NCBI GenBank assembly: GCA_963383645.1
Contig: OY726559.1
Coordinates: forward strand, 115,874,441-115,938,440
Length of the DNA stretch: 64,000 nt
Source: Muscardinus avellanarius
Lineage: Eukaryota > Chordata > Mammalia > Rodentia > Gliridae
Reading direction: 5' to 3'
Shown: in pieces, positions 1 to 10,156 of the stretch
Layout: every line of letters begins with the position of its first letter
Numbering within the stretch: position 1 is the first letter of the stretch
Made by a program: the position numbers and the translations under genes
The notes under the pieces: model-generated
Told to the model about the DNA's origin: nothing
What the model saw: the letters and a program-made list of their open reading frames with translations, nothing else
Database searches by the model: none

Positions 1-28
1 TTGATTAATTGATGTATTTATTTATTTT

Positions 29-437
29 GCAGTACTGGGGACAGAACCTATGAGCATTCTACCTCTGAGCAACACCCCCATCCTATTTTATTTATTTATT
101 TTTGATGGTACTGGGCTTCCTCGAAACCCTTCTACCTCCGGGCTATACTCCCATCCGGGCTATACTCCCAGACCTATTTTGTATTTTTTATTTGGAAACA
201 GGGTCTCTTAAGCTTTGAACCAGCGGGATCTTCCTGTCCCCACCTCCCAAGTGTGGGGATTACAAGCGTGCGCCACCACACCCGGCGCTATTTTTTTTAT
301 TCTTTATTTGGAAACAGGGTCTCACTGAGTCGCAAAGGGCCTCACTAAGTAGCTGAGGCTGTCCACGAACCGCGATCCTCCTGCTTCAGCCTCCCGAATG
401 CTGGGATTACAAGTGTGCGCCCGCCACCATGCCTGTC
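29..437 (-). mobile_element. B1-ID SINE, split by a second SINE (91-287)
   Basis: The antisense ID half is at 29-90 and the antisense B1 half at 288-437. Between them sits a separate antisense copy of the short SINE variant (about 91-287), which carries its own internal 16-bp duplication (ccgggctatactccca). A nested pair. Confidence 0.8.
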
Positions 438-446
438 TCCACCATT

Positions 447-663
447 CTTTTTTTTTTTTTTTTGGTGGTCCTGGGGGTGGAACCCAGAGGCTTTCTACCT
501 CCGGGCTACACTCCCAGACCTATTTTATATTTTATTTGGAAACAGGGTCTCACTAAGTTGCTGAGAGCCTCACTAAGTAGCTGAGGCTGGCTTCGAACCC
601 GTGCGATCCTCCTGTCTCAGCCTCCCAAGTGCGGGGATTACAAGCGTGCGCCACCACGCCCGG
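447..663 (-). mobile_element. B1-ID SINE with 15-bp target-site duplication
   Basis: A complete antisense dimer with a poly(T) start (its 3' A-tail) and the end ccaccacgcccgg. It is flanked by perfect direct repeats cctgtctccaccatt at 432-446 and 664-678, so it inserted next to the previous SINE. Confidence 0.9.
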
Positions 664-889
664 CCTGTCTCCACCATTTTAATTTCAAACAATATGTTGA
701 GTTGTGAAGTGTATCACAGTTTCATTCTAATTTGCATATCTTAGGACCATTTAAGAATAATTGACTTCTCTATAAAATTATGTCTTTCAGTTCATGAACA
801 TTGCACATCTATTTATTTGTTAGTTCCCTTTTACTTTCCCTCAATAATATTTTGTTTTTATTATATCTTTCATTAAAGATATAATATAG

Positions 890-1075
890 CCGGGCGTGGT
901 GGCTCATGCTTGTAATCCCCACGCTTGGGAGGCGGAGACAGGAGGATCGCGCAGGTTCAAAGCCAGCCGCGCTGGCTTAAGAGACCCTGTTTCCAAATAA
1001 AAAAATATAAAATAGGTCTGGGAGTGTAGCCCGAAGGTAGAAGGGCTGCCAGGAACCCCAGTACTTAAAAAAAAA
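890..1075 (+). mobile_element. B1-ID SINE, short variant
   Basis: Short variant: a deletion at the end of the B1 half joins gccagccgcgctgg directly to the gagaccctgtttcc segment, and the ID half reads ggtctgggagtgtagcc. Perfect 15-bp duplication aaagatataatatag at 875-889 and 1076-1090. Confidence 0.9.
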
Positions 1076-1291
1076 AAAGATATAATATAGTAGTTTTAAA
1101 AAGTTATCTCTATTTCTATTGGGGTTAAACTAACATGGAAAAATGCATAGATCTTAAGTATAGCTCATTATGCTTTTTTGGTATGCATATGTCTCCAGGT
1201 AACCACCATCAACAGATGTGAGAACTTTCCAGAATCCTAGGAAGTTCCATCATACCACCTGCTAGTCGGTTCTCTCCTCCATAATGACCAC

Positions 1292-1669
1292 TGTTATGGT
1301 TTGGATCTTAAATTTACTTCAAAGGAAATGTGCCAAAGGCTTGGGTCCCAGCCGATGGCATTGTTGAGAGGTGGTGGAAACATTAGGAGGTGGGGGCTAG
1401 TTGTAGAAGGAGGCCATGGGGTACAGAGAGCAGAGGAGGCTTGCCTTTGACAGGTTAATTTTGTCTCTGGCCTTCCCATCTGTGCCTTCTGGCTGCCACA
1501 AGGTAAACACCAATACTCTAGCATGCCATGCTGTTGTGCCTTACCAAAGGGCCCAAGTGATGGAACAGAAGCAAAAAACAAACAAACAAATAACCATAAA
1601 CCACAACAAATATTTCCTTCATTAAATTTTTTAAAATTTTGTCATAACAACTAAAAATTGTCTAACACA
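1292..1669 (+). mobile_element. ERVL-MaLR LTR
   Basis: Begins tgttatggtttggat and ends ...ctaacaca, the terminal sequences of mammalian MaLR (MST/MLT-type) LTRs. It is followed directly by MaLR-like internal sequence, so it reads as the 5' LTR. Old and diverged. Confidence 0.7.
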
Positions 1670-2030
1670 GGAAATTGATACCAGGAGTGGGGTTGTTCCC
1701 CTGATTATACCTGACCACGTTGCCCTGTGAACTTTGAAAGGTGGAATTAAACAAAATCAATTTTTTTAAAAGAGGGGAATGGGTCCTCACATATTTTCAA
1801 AGATATGGGTCTTTGTCCTTGGCCATTAGTGTGGAAGCCTTTTTCTTTTCCTCTCTCTCGTTAGTTAATAACTTGAGACATACACAACAGCAGAAGCATT
1901 CATCGTTTCCTTCATTCCTATCTGCCCAAGCAGCTGAAGTTGTAAATCTGTCAACCCTGGAACCCAAAAGCCAGTGGGAGGACTTGCCAGAGCCTTCTTG
2001 GTAGACGTGGGCATGACATTCAAAAACAAG
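1670..2030 (+). mobile_element. MaLR internal region remnant
   Basis: Starts ggaaattgataccaggagtgggg, the typical segment after a MaLR 5' LTR. MaLR internal regions are non-autonomous and no protein domain is visible. The 3' limit is uncertain because a SINE follows. Confidence 0.5.
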
Positions 2031-2036
2031 GTAAAC

Positions 2037-2455
2037 AGGCGTGGTGGCGCACGCTTGTCATCCCAGCATTCGGGAGGCTGAGACAGGAGGATCCGGTTCG
2101 CGGCCAGCCTCAGCTACTTAGTGGGGCCCTTTGTAACTCAGTGAGACCTCATTTAAAAATAAAGAATAGCCGGGCGTGGTGGCGCACGCTTGTAATCCCC
2201 GCGCTTGGGAGGCAGAGACAGGAGGATCGCGCAGGTTCGAAGCCAGCCGCGTGCCATGGCTTAGGAGACCCTGTTTCCAAATAAAAATATAAAAATAGGT
2301 CTGGGAGTGTAGCCCGGAAGTAGAAGGGCTTCCAGGAACCCCAGTACCACCAAAAAATAAATAAAAATAAATAAAAATAAAGAATAAAAAGTAGAACTGA
2401 GGGTTGTAGCTCAGAGGTAGAATGCCCCTAAGTTTCATCCCTAGTACTGCAAAAT
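2037..2455 (+). mobile_element. B1-ID SINE interrupted by a short-variant SINE (2169-2372)
   Basis: The outer long-type SINE is at 2037-2154 and 2387-2455. The inner short variant (2169-2372) is flanked by the 14-bp repeat aaaaataaagaata (2155-2168, 2373-2386), which gives the order of insertion: long form first, short form later. Confidence 0.9.
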
Positions 2456-2459
2456 CTTA

Positions 2460-3130
2460 AACAAAAACAAAACAAACAAACAAAAAAACCAAGGTGACCC
2501 AGAAGCTGGCTGGGGCTTAAATGGAAGGAGGTCGGGAAGGGAGCTGCTAAGATGGACAGAGAGGAGTTATTTGTCTCAGGATGCAGGGGTCAGGGTGCAG
2601 AATGACTGTCAGGGACTTCCTAAGGTCAGAATCACTCAGTTCTGAATCTCATTTTTACATTACTTTGGCATTCCTGGTCAATGTCTATGCCCATTAAGTG
2701 TTAAGTAATTATTACTTGGAAATAGAAGCTATTGCCAGTGACTTAAGGGAAATCAGAAAAGGTAGTCATTAATTCCTTCTCACAGCAGAGTGTCAAATGA
2801 AGAAGTAATTTATTATTGGCCTTGCCAATGTCGGCAATTAAAATCCAGTGAGCAAACCCCAAATGAATAAAGCTCCAGGGAAGAAAATCTGGCTATGTGC
2901 ACAGCTACTCCCGCCTCAGGCCCTCTCCTTCAAAGATTCACCACCTTTATATGTGGGGGTTTTCTGCTCCTTTCTAATATAGGCAACTAGTGTTATACCA
3001 GGGTGAGGAAGGTTAGGACTCCAGATATAAAAGTAACACTTCTTTTATAAGCTGTATAAAATCAGATTGACTGACAAAACCAAGCTGCGCATGGTTACCC
3101 CTGGACAAACCTTTCCTCATGTAAGAAATT
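2460..3130. other. Gene-free unique stretch
   Basis: After the SINE A-tail (2456-2490) nothing recognisable is seen: no repeat signature, no coding pattern. Confidence 0.4.
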
Positions 3131-3132
3131 GA

Positions 3133-3332
3133 CTTTGATGCTGGAAACAATGGAGCACATCTATAATCCTTGAGCCTGGGAGACAGACAGGAGGGTCCCC
3201 AGTTCAAAGACAGCCTCAGTGACTTAGAGAGACCCCCCAACAACTTAATGAGACTCTGTTTCAAGATAAAAATAAAAGGGATAGGGATGTAGCTTGGAAA
3301 TAGAATATTCCTGGGTTCAATCCCCAATACAA
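3133..3332 (+). mobile_element. B1-ID SINE, diverged
   Basis: Old plus-strand dimer; the ID half (gatgtagcttggaaatagaatattcc) is recognisable. Its 3' tail leads straight into the polypurine tract, which probably grew from the SINE tail. Confidence 0.75.
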
Positions 3333-3948
3333 GATGAGAGGGAGGGAGGGAGGGAGAGAGAGAGAGAGGAGGGAGGGAGGGAGGAGAGAGGAGAGAAGAA
3401 GAAGAAGAAGAAGAAGAAGAAGAAGAAGAAGAAGAAGAAGAAGAAGAAGAAGAAGGAGGAGGAGGAGGAGGAGGAGGAGGAGGAGGAGGAGGAGGAGGAG
3501 AAGGAGAAGGAGGAAGAGAAGAAGAAAGAGAGGAAGGAGAAGGAGAAGAAGGAGCAGGAGCAGGAGAAGGAGAAGAAGGAGGAGGAGGAGGAGGAGGAGA
3601 AGGAGGAGGAGGAGAAGGAGGAGGAGAAGGAGGAGGAGAAGGAGAAGAAAGAGGAAGTAGAAGGAGAAGGAGGAGCAGGAGAAGCAGAAGCAGGAGAAGA
3701 TGAAGAAGAAGAAGAAGAAGAAGAAGAAGAAGAAGAAGAAGAAGAAGAAGAAGAAGAAGAAGAAGGAGGAGGAGGAGGAGGAGGAGGAGGAGGAGGAGGA
3801 GGAGGAGGAGGAGGAGGACGACGAGGAGGAGGAGGAGGAGGAGGGGGAAGAGGAGGGAGGAGGAGGAAGAAGAAGGAGAAGGAGGAGAAGAAGGAAAAGA
3901 AGAAAGGAGGAAGAGAGGAAGATGATGATAATGATGATGAAAAGTGAA
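3333..3948 (+). repeat. ~600-bp polypurine tract: (GGGA)n, (GAA)n, (GGA)n
   Basis: Almost pure A/G on the plus strand for about 600 bases, with (GAA) blocks at ~3,399-3,454 and ~3,706-3,764 and (GGA) blocks at ~3,455-3,500 and ~3,765-3,840. All long open frames here (poly-Glu, poly-Arg, poly-Leu, poly-Ser) are artefacts of this composition. Confidence 0.95.
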
Positions 3949-3949
3949 G

Positions 3950-4510
3950 AAAGGAAAGAAGAAGGTGACTTTGACTACCAAATGGAAGACTGAGACTCAG
4001 GACGGGTTGTCTTGGAATAGTTCTGGACAACCAGCATGGGCTGACTAGAAAACCAAGTTCATCTTAGAACCTGCTAAGTACTAAATAACTGATGAGCATA
4101 TGTGAAAGAATCAACAAATGAATGACCAATAAATGCATGAAAAAGTCATTTATATTTACACTGGACGCATGGCATTTATATTCTATTGTGTTTGTCCAAG
4201 TGTTTTGTGCGCTCAAGCCATCCAAGTATGTATATTCTGTTTGCTTCTCAGAATGACGATTCTCAAGAGGCGAAACCCGCCTGCATCAGCCGGGTGGGCT
4301 TCCAATGGCCAGAGCTCAGTCTTCCCTTCCCGGTTTCATCTTCCCTAGGTGGGATAGTTAAGAATGAGTCCCCCAGACTCTTGCCAGAGTCCCTGAGCTT
4401 GTTCTGCCTCCCCCAAGGTCTGAGCCCTCCCAGCCCATCATTAGCAACCAGAGATCAACAGCGCCCTTAAGGAAGACACCCTGGACTTGTTTGCACGTGC
4501 AGTCCCCCAG
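3950..4510. other. Gene-free stretch downstream of SPRR4
   Basis: Unique sequence without clear repeats or coding signal. Confidence 0.4.
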
Positions 4511-4513
4511 ATA

Positions 4514-4600
4514 TTTATTACTCCTGGGGCTGGGAGCAGAAATGTGGGGTCAATCAGCCCAGGAAGCAGACACATTTATTACATGAATCCCAAGTTTATT
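4514..4600 (-). terminator. SPRR4: SPRR4 3'UTR end: three AATAAA poly(A) signals
   Basis: AATAAA on the minus strand occurs at 4595-4600, 4575-4580 and 4514-4519, about 340-430 nt after the stop codon. The first gives a ~360-nt 3'UTR, normal for SPRR genes. The later ones may be back-ups. The 3'UTR from 4942 to ~4580 contains no SINE. Confidence 0.65.
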
Positions 4601-4942
4601 AGTGAGGGAGTAGGAGAGTACAGGCCGCGGGAGGGGTTGGGCAGAAGCTGTTCGTCAGGGCTTGCGTCTCCTCTTGTCAAGATGGGACCCCACAAAACCC
4701 AGATACTTTCCCTGCTTTGGGATACAGCTGGTCTCTCCAACATTGGCTTGGGAGAACATCAGGGTGCAAGAGGAGGCCTTGCAGGGAAAGGGGTTCAGTG
4801 GGAAAGAGGAGATCCTCATAATGATTCCTTGGACCCTAGGTAGGAGAGGAAGGGTGGGGGGAATCCTGGAGCGGGAAGAGCAAGAAGAAGAGATGCCGTC
4901 TGGCAGCCTGGCTGCAGGCAGGTGGTAACCCCCAGTCCAAGC

Positions 4943-5106
4943 TCACTTCTGTTTGTTCTTGGGAGCTTGCTGGGCTGAGGGACACTTCTGGGGGGCTGTG
5001 CCCTTGGGTGGGCATTGCTTCTTGGCCTGGGGAGCACATGGATCCTTGGTTTTAGGTGTACAGGTCTCTTGACATTTGACAGGGGGTGGCTGGCAGGGCT
5101 GTTTCA

Positions 5107-5151
<45 letters not shown>

Positions 5152-5161
5152 GGGAAGACAT
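4943..5161 (-). CDS. SPRR4: SPRR4, small proline-rich protein 4 (72 aa, complete)
   Basis: Precursor of the cornified cell envelope, cross-linked by transglutaminases through its Gln and Lys residues in stratified epithelia. The 72-residue protein starts MSSR, continues with a run of 14 Gln (residues 5-18), then the SPRR core VKQPCQPPPVKCQET, then KTKDPCAPQAKKQCPPKGT, and ends in a Lys/Gln-rich tail (KNKQK). The core and tail match what I know of SPRR4, which is about 79 aa in human; the length difference lies in the N-terminal Gln region and the tail. The start chosen is the ATG at 5161, because the longer open frame to 5209 runs back through the predicted splice acceptor. The stop is TGA at 4943-4945. 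The CDS lies in one exon, as in all SPRR genes. It is the last of three same-strand EDC genes here. The Gln run is an uninterrupted CAG array and may be length-polymorphic. Confidence 0.95.
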
Positions 5162-5181
5162 TCCTCCTGGAACAGGTGAGC

Positions 5182-6770
5182 CTGTAGGAAACCTGCACAG
5201 GGACACCATGAGAAGGGGCTCCCTCCACCTCTGCCCTTTGGCTCCTAGAAGAGTGTTTTACTCCTACAGCGGGGACATGGTGTGTGGTGAACAGCTTGGA
5301 GGTGCTAAGGGAGTGATCCCACCCCCCCCCCCGAGACTAGAGCGATTCCCACCCACTGAGACGTTCCTCTCTCCCTTGCTGCTCTGAGGTCTTCTCCTTC
5401 TTTTTCCTCTCATGGACGCCTGCCTTAATTGAGTGTGCGATATGTTTCTCAGTCTTCCCAGGAAATAAGGCGGAGATGCTGAGCTGAGAATTAAAAGTTA
5501 GCCCCAAAAGCTGGGTGTGGTGGTGCACGCTTGTAATCCCAGCATTCAGGAGGCTGAGACATGAGGATTTTGGTTTGTGGACAGCCTCAGCTACTTAGAG
5601 AGGCCCTTTGCAACTCAGTGAGACCCTGTTTCCAAAATAAACACTAAAAAATGGTGCTGGGGGGTGTAGCTCGAAGGTACAATGCCCCTGGGTTCCATCC
5701 CCAGTACCACACACACACAAAAAAATGTAGCCCAAACATTTGGCAGGTTGAAGGCAGGTCAGTTTCCCTGATGGATTGCTATCAGCCGGCCACCTGGGAT
5801 AGTTCAGACAGTGAGTGTGGACGAGAGAGGCAAAGTACAGCGGGAAAGAGTGGTCTCAAATCCAAGGGGCATGTGGCAGTGTGCAAGGGGCGGGGCTGGA
5901 GAAAGGCTATCCCGGGAAACACAGGTGCTTGGGTTCTAATGCCCTGTCTACCACTAACTCACCATGATTGCTAAGTGATCATTTAATATGGCTGTAGGAT
6001 ATGGCTTCTTGCCTTCCGTGGAGTATCAGGGAACACGAGGGCCAAATAGGTGAGCAGAGGCAGAGGAGCCATTACCAAGAGGCAGCCTGGCTCAGCCAGG
6101 CAGACTCAGGCATGCGTTCCTGGTGCAAAGCTGCCAGGCCTGCCCAGGCACCCCCCTGGGCCCTCGCCTTCTCTGGGTCTCCATACCGGGCAGGCATGGA
6201 GGGTGCGGGTGTACACGTTCTCTGAGACGTCTTTGGCCAGGTGAGACCTCTCTGGCTTTCTTTGTGGGCAGAATTGCTCATCTGCTGAATCAATGATCAC
6301 AAATGGGAAATACAGGTCCAGAAATTGGAGAGAGGGGCAATCAGAATCTTGAGACAGGATTACGTAAGATGAAATACAACACCCAGTACACCCCTGTCCG
6401 TAAACCAAAAGGCCAAGCAGCTAGGAGGGCCTAAGGGCACAAAGGGGGCCCGGGAATGCTTTAGAGAGGGCTCGGCATTACTACAAAAGCCTTTAGCTCT
6501 AAATTCCACCCTCTCCATTAAAAAAAAAAAAAATCTTGGTAAAGAATCAAGCCCCGAATCAGGAAATAAGTCATGCCAAGCGCTGGTGTGAAAGGATATT
6601 TAATTTCCTAAGTAATAATTATTGTGGCATTTTCATAATTGTCAGGATGCCACGCCATTTTCTGGATTACCCAAGGAAGGAGAGGAGAGGAGCAGGACCT
6701 AGCGGCTCTGGCAGCTCAAGGAGACGGAAGAGCCCGCGGACCCCAGGAGAACAGGCACGGTTCAACTTAC
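5182..6770 (-). other. SPRR4: SPRR4 intron 1 (predicted)
   Basis: The donor is GTAAGT at 6770 and the preferred acceptor is TTTCCTACAG ending at 5182, leaving 20 nt of 5'UTR in exon 2. A second possible acceptor (TGTTCCAG) ends at 5167. The 1.59-kb intron holds a SINE (5510-5725), a C11 run at 5322-5332 (G11 in the transcript), a MIR-like trace near 5,930-5,990 and otherwise unique sequence. Confidence 0.6.
5510..5725 (+). mobile_element. B1-ID SINE in SPRR4 intron
   Basis: Full-length long-type dimer on the plus strand, antisense to SPRR4, with a (CA)n-interrupted A tail. Confidence 0.9.
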
Positions 6771-6810
6771 TGTAGGCGGGAGCTGGACCCTAGATCGGAG
6801 GCTGAAGGCA
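6771..6810 (-). other. SPRR4: SPRR4 non-coding exon 1 (predicted)
   Basis: The predicted start is ~30 bp downstream of the TATA box at 6835-6844. The exon ends at 6771, just before a good splice donor (GTAAGT, 6770-6765). A length near 40 nt equals the predicted first exons of SPRR5 and IVL in this window. The exact start is inferred, not observed. Confidence 0.65.
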
Positions 6811-6828
6811 GGTTCATGGCAGCCACTC

Positions 6829-6850
6829 CTGGAACCTTATAAGGCCTCTG
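6829..6850 (-). promoter_or_regulatory. SPRR4: SPRR4 core promoter: TATA box inside a perfect CArG palindrome
   Basis: CCTTATAAGG occupies 6835-6844. Read on the minus strand it contains TATAAG, placed ~31 bp before the predicted start, so it can act as the TATA element. It also fits CC(A/T)6GG, the SRF-binding CArG consensus. An ETS-type core (AGGAAG, minus strand) lies ~90 bp upstream near 6,930-6,938. Dual use by TBP and SRF is inference. Confidence 0.65.
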
Positions 6851-7190
6851 ACCTGCCCCAGGCCCTTGGTGTGGCCCGGCTCGCCAACTCCAGCAATTCC
6901 TCTCCCACTGCTCCCACCTGCACTTCCTCCAGAGCCTCACACACGGCCTGTTTTGATGGAAACCACCCACCAGATATGATTGTAGCACACGGGGGCCTGT
7001 AGCTGAGCTGACTAAGCCAGCAAAGGAGTCTGCTCAAACTCAAGGAGCCAAGATCTTTCTAAAACAAATCTGAGAGCTGTTTGTAGAGTAGGAGATATAA
7101 AAAATGTCGAGGAAGGAGAAAAAAGAGAGGGAAGATGGGGCTTGGGGCAATTCGGACAAAAATATGAGCATTGTGTTTGCCTCTAATTGA
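6845..7190. other. SPRR4 upstream region
   Basis: Unique sequence directly upstream of the SPRR4 promoter. It holds the ETS-type core near 6,930; no repeat seen. Confidence 0.4.
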
Positions 7191-7194
7191 TTTT

Positions 7195-7628
7195 TATCCC
7201 ACCTTCCCTAGGGGAATTTTTACCCTTGGGTTGTACTCCCAGCCCTATTTTTTTTTTTGTTGTTACTGTTTTTTGTTTTTTGTGGTACTGGGGATGGAAC
7301 CCAGGGGCATTCTACCTTTGAGCTCTAACCCCATCTCTATTTTTTTTATTCTTTATTTTTTGAAACAGGGTCTCACTGAGTTGCAGAAGGCTTCACTAAG
7401 TAGCTGAGGTTGGCCACAAACCACGATCCTCCTGTCTCAGCCTCCCAAACGCTGGGATTACAAGTGTGCGCCACCACGCCTAGCTTTTCAGCCCCGTTTT
7501 ATTTGAAACAGATTCTCCCTAAGTTGCTGAAGGCCTCGCTAATGTTGGCGAAGCTGGTCTTGAAACTGTGACCTCCTGTCTCAGCCTCCCAAGTATTGAG
7601 ATTATAGACATGCATCACCACACCCAGC
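7195..7628 (-). mobile_element. Two nested antisense B1-ID SINEs
   Basis: An older antisense SINE (7195-7247 and 7486-7628) is split by a younger antisense SINE (about 7248-7485). Confidence 0.8.
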
Positions 7629-7639
7629 TTGCTTGCTAT

Positions 7640-7845
7640 TTACTGAGTGCTTAGCGTACGGCCAGCCTTCATGCCCTTGTTTTATTTTATCTCCATAGCC
7701 ACTTTAGGCATATGCCATCATGATCATTTTGCAGATGAGAAATTGAGTCTGAGGACCATCACATAGGTGGTATATGACAGAGATGGGTCTTGAACTCAGA
7801 TCTGGACGGTTCAAAGAACCCAGATTCTTAACCGTTAGTCAATGC
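7640..7845 (-). mobile_element. MIR SINE
   Basis: Antisense MIR: tactgagtgcttag..., ttttgcagatgagaaattgag, and ...cttgaactcagatct are the usual MIR landmarks in order. Confidence 0.75.
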
Positions 7846-7849
7846 CTGA

Positions 7850-8398
7850 ACATTGGCACCATCTGCCTCCTCTTTCTTCTGCAGGACAGTGTCTGTGTTT
7901 CCTGATCTGGAGAAATTATCTGCATAGTGTTCCTTCGGGCATCCCTTAGAGGACACACAAGACAATATGGAGGTGCCCCAGCAGAAGGGGGTGCTGCTCC
8001 CGACCTTCCCACTGGGAGGGGGTTTGCTGATGGCTATCAGTGGTGGCCAAAGAGGGTGGGCTAGAGCGCGCCACATAAAATACAGGGCATCTGATGACAT
8101 TTGACTTCAGATAACAGAACTTTTTAAAGTATATGCCAAATATCACACCAGACATACTTAGTCCAGAAAACTATTTGCTGTTTATCTGAGTGCAGACTTA
8201 ACTGGGAACGCTCCATTTTTTATTTGCTAAACCAAGCAAGCCTACTCAGGGACATATTCAGATGAGAGCAAGGAATTCTGGTCCTCCACTTGGCCTCTGG
8301 GCTCTCAGGATGGAGGAAGGCAGGATTGCACTGGGAGGCTGGTCCACTTTGGGGCCATTGCCCCAAACCTGAGCATCCTTCCTGTTATGAGGCCATCC
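7850..8398. other. Gene-free unique stretch
   Basis: No recognisable repeat or coding signal. Confidence 0.35.
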
Positions 8399-8592
8399 AA
8401 GCCAGGTGTGGGGCCACACATCTGTAAATCCCAGTAGCTGGGAGGCTGAGACAAAAGGGTTACAAGTTCAAGACTAGCCTTAGCAACTTAGACTCTCAAC
8501 AACCTAGGAAGACCCTGTTTCAAAAATAAAAAATAAAAAGGCCTGGGAATGTACAATGTGCCCAAACTGAACCTCGGTACCTACCACAAACA
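8399..8592 (+). mobile_element. B1-ID SINE, diverged
   Basis: Plus-strand dimer with many substitutions; the ID half is damaged (gcctgggaatgtacaatgtgcc). Confidence 0.75.
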
Positions 8593-8689
8593 AACAAATA
8601 AAAAACCACCCTTGTGCTCATTTCTGCCATCAACCGCCAGCACAAACCGAAAGGCTGCCTGGGAACAGATAGCGACATGGATGGGAATT

Positions 8690-8760
8690 TGCAAAGCCGT
8701 TTTCAAACCCCTTGTCTCATTTAATCTTCATGATAATGAAGACTCCCGTGACCTGGTCAG
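8690..8760 (-). mobile_element. MIR fragment
   Basis: Short antisense MIR core resemblance (gtctcatttaatcttcatgataatgaa in pieces). Confidence 0.4.
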
Positions 8761-8913
8761 CACCTGGCCCGGGGCTCAATTCCACGGTGTCTCCGCAGTG
8801 GACTCGTGACTGTCACTGGGAGGGACCCTGGTCAATAAGCGTTTTGGAGATTTCTGTCATGTGTAGTCTGAAAGTTGCTCCTTTTTCAGGGTCAGCCTTA
8901 CTTAAAAGCTGAC

Positions 8914-9137
8914 CCTTAGCAGGGCCTGGTGGCACACACCTATAATTCCAGTACTTGGGAGGCTGAGACAGGAGGATCACAGGTTCAAGGACAGCCTCGC
9001 CTCGGTAACTTATTGAGGCCCTCCAACTACTTAGAGCCACTCTGTTTCAGAAGAAAAATACCTAAATAAAAGAGGGCTGCGGGTGTAGCTTGTAGGTAGA
9101 ATGCCCCTGGGTTCAATCATCAGTACAACCCCCTCAA
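8914..9137 (+). mobile_element. B1-ID SINE
   Basis: Plus-strand long-type dimer, moderately diverged. Confidence 0.85.
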
Positions 9138-9244
9138 AAAGAAGTTGACCCTTTCCTTAATTTCCCACTGCAGCTCTTCCTTCTAAGCCTATCAATGTCA
9201 AGAATGTCCTGGAGTCCAGATTCCAGGTTCTGAATTCCATCTAC

Positions 9245-9332
9245 AACCTCCTTTCCACCCGCACCCAACCTCCTCTCCACCTGCACCCAACCTCCTCTCC
9301 ACCCGCACCCAACCTCCTCTCCACCTGCACCC
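9245..9332 (+). repeat. 22-bp minisatellite, four units
   Basis: Four head-to-tail 22-bp units (aacctcctctccacctgcaccc), alternating cccgc/cctgc versions, which suggests that a 44-bp dimer was duplicated. Confidence 0.9.
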
Positions 9333-9649
9333 AGCTTCTTCTCCTGTCCACCTGTGTCCCTCTTCCGCCCTCCCACTCCACTATGCTCATTCTGATGCAA
9401 GCTCTCCTCAAGGGAAATACAGGCTACACACAGAGCAGAGCACACACCACACACAGATTGCACACACAGTGAACACACAGGGAACACAGAGATGGAGGGC
9501 TGTTCACAAGCCTGGTTCTGCAGAAATCCTCAGTGTGCATATGTTGCGTACGGTTAGAAGGGATCTAAGCATGGTGGCCTTGAAGGAGCCAAGTCTGCGG
9601 AATCATAAATACCCAGGACACAATCAGCCGCATGTACATTCAATATACG

Positions 9650-9795
9650 ACACCTTTCAAAATCTCATCACTCAACTTCCTGGTCAGCCACATTATCCTC
9701 ATTTTTACCAAAAGGGAAACATATTTGGAATGAGGCCAGGCTTTGACAAAGATCAGATAGAAGTTAATGTTAAAGCCAGCATTGGGTCACAGGTC
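9650..9795 (-). mobile_element. MIR fragment
   Basis: Antisense MIR-like sequence: tcctcatttttaccaaaagg ... ggtcacaggtctctt. Diverged. Confidence 0.45.
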
Positions 9796-10026
9796 TCTTG
9801 AATTTGTGGCTATTTTTATATAGCTGAAGGAGGAGGCCCCTGGGCAGCTTCTCAGCACAGGCTCCCTTGTAGACAAGTTAGGACATTGATTCTGTGGTCT
9901 CTGTCTCTTATTGCTCCAGTCTGCCTCCTGTCTTCCTCCCTGGCACTGAGGTTCCTCCTGCCAACCAAACCTGTTCTCCCTACCTCCCCTGAGAGACCCT
10001 AACTGAACCCTCTCCCTACCCTACCA

Positions 10027-10156
10027 GGCACAGATGAATTGATGAGTGAATACAGAAAATGTGGTCTAGACACACATGGAGTTTTACTCAGTCATAAAGG
10101 AGTACAAAAATCATATTGTTGGCAAGGAAATGGACGGAACTAGAGAACATTATGTA
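10027..10156 (+). mobile_element. L1 ORF2 3' end (copy A, left part)
   Basis: Sense L1 sequence near the end of ORF2: tactcagtcataaaggag, atggacggaactagagaac. It continues after the SINE at 10,390 into the L1 3'UTR. Confidence 0.7.

Noticed and set aside
3013..4030. Very long open frames (217-322 aa) of poly-Glu, poly-Leu, poly-Ser or poly-Arg
   Set aside because: Translations of the polypurine microsatellite, running across a SINE; not genes.
5162..5209. Upstream ATG at 5209 in frame with SPRR4
   Set aside because: It lies before the predicted splice acceptor, so the 16 extra residues would be intron sequence; SPRR4 begins MSS.
9245..9332. Possible CRISPR-like direct repeats
   Set aside because: The units are contiguous with no spacers; a simple minisatellite in a mammalian genome.
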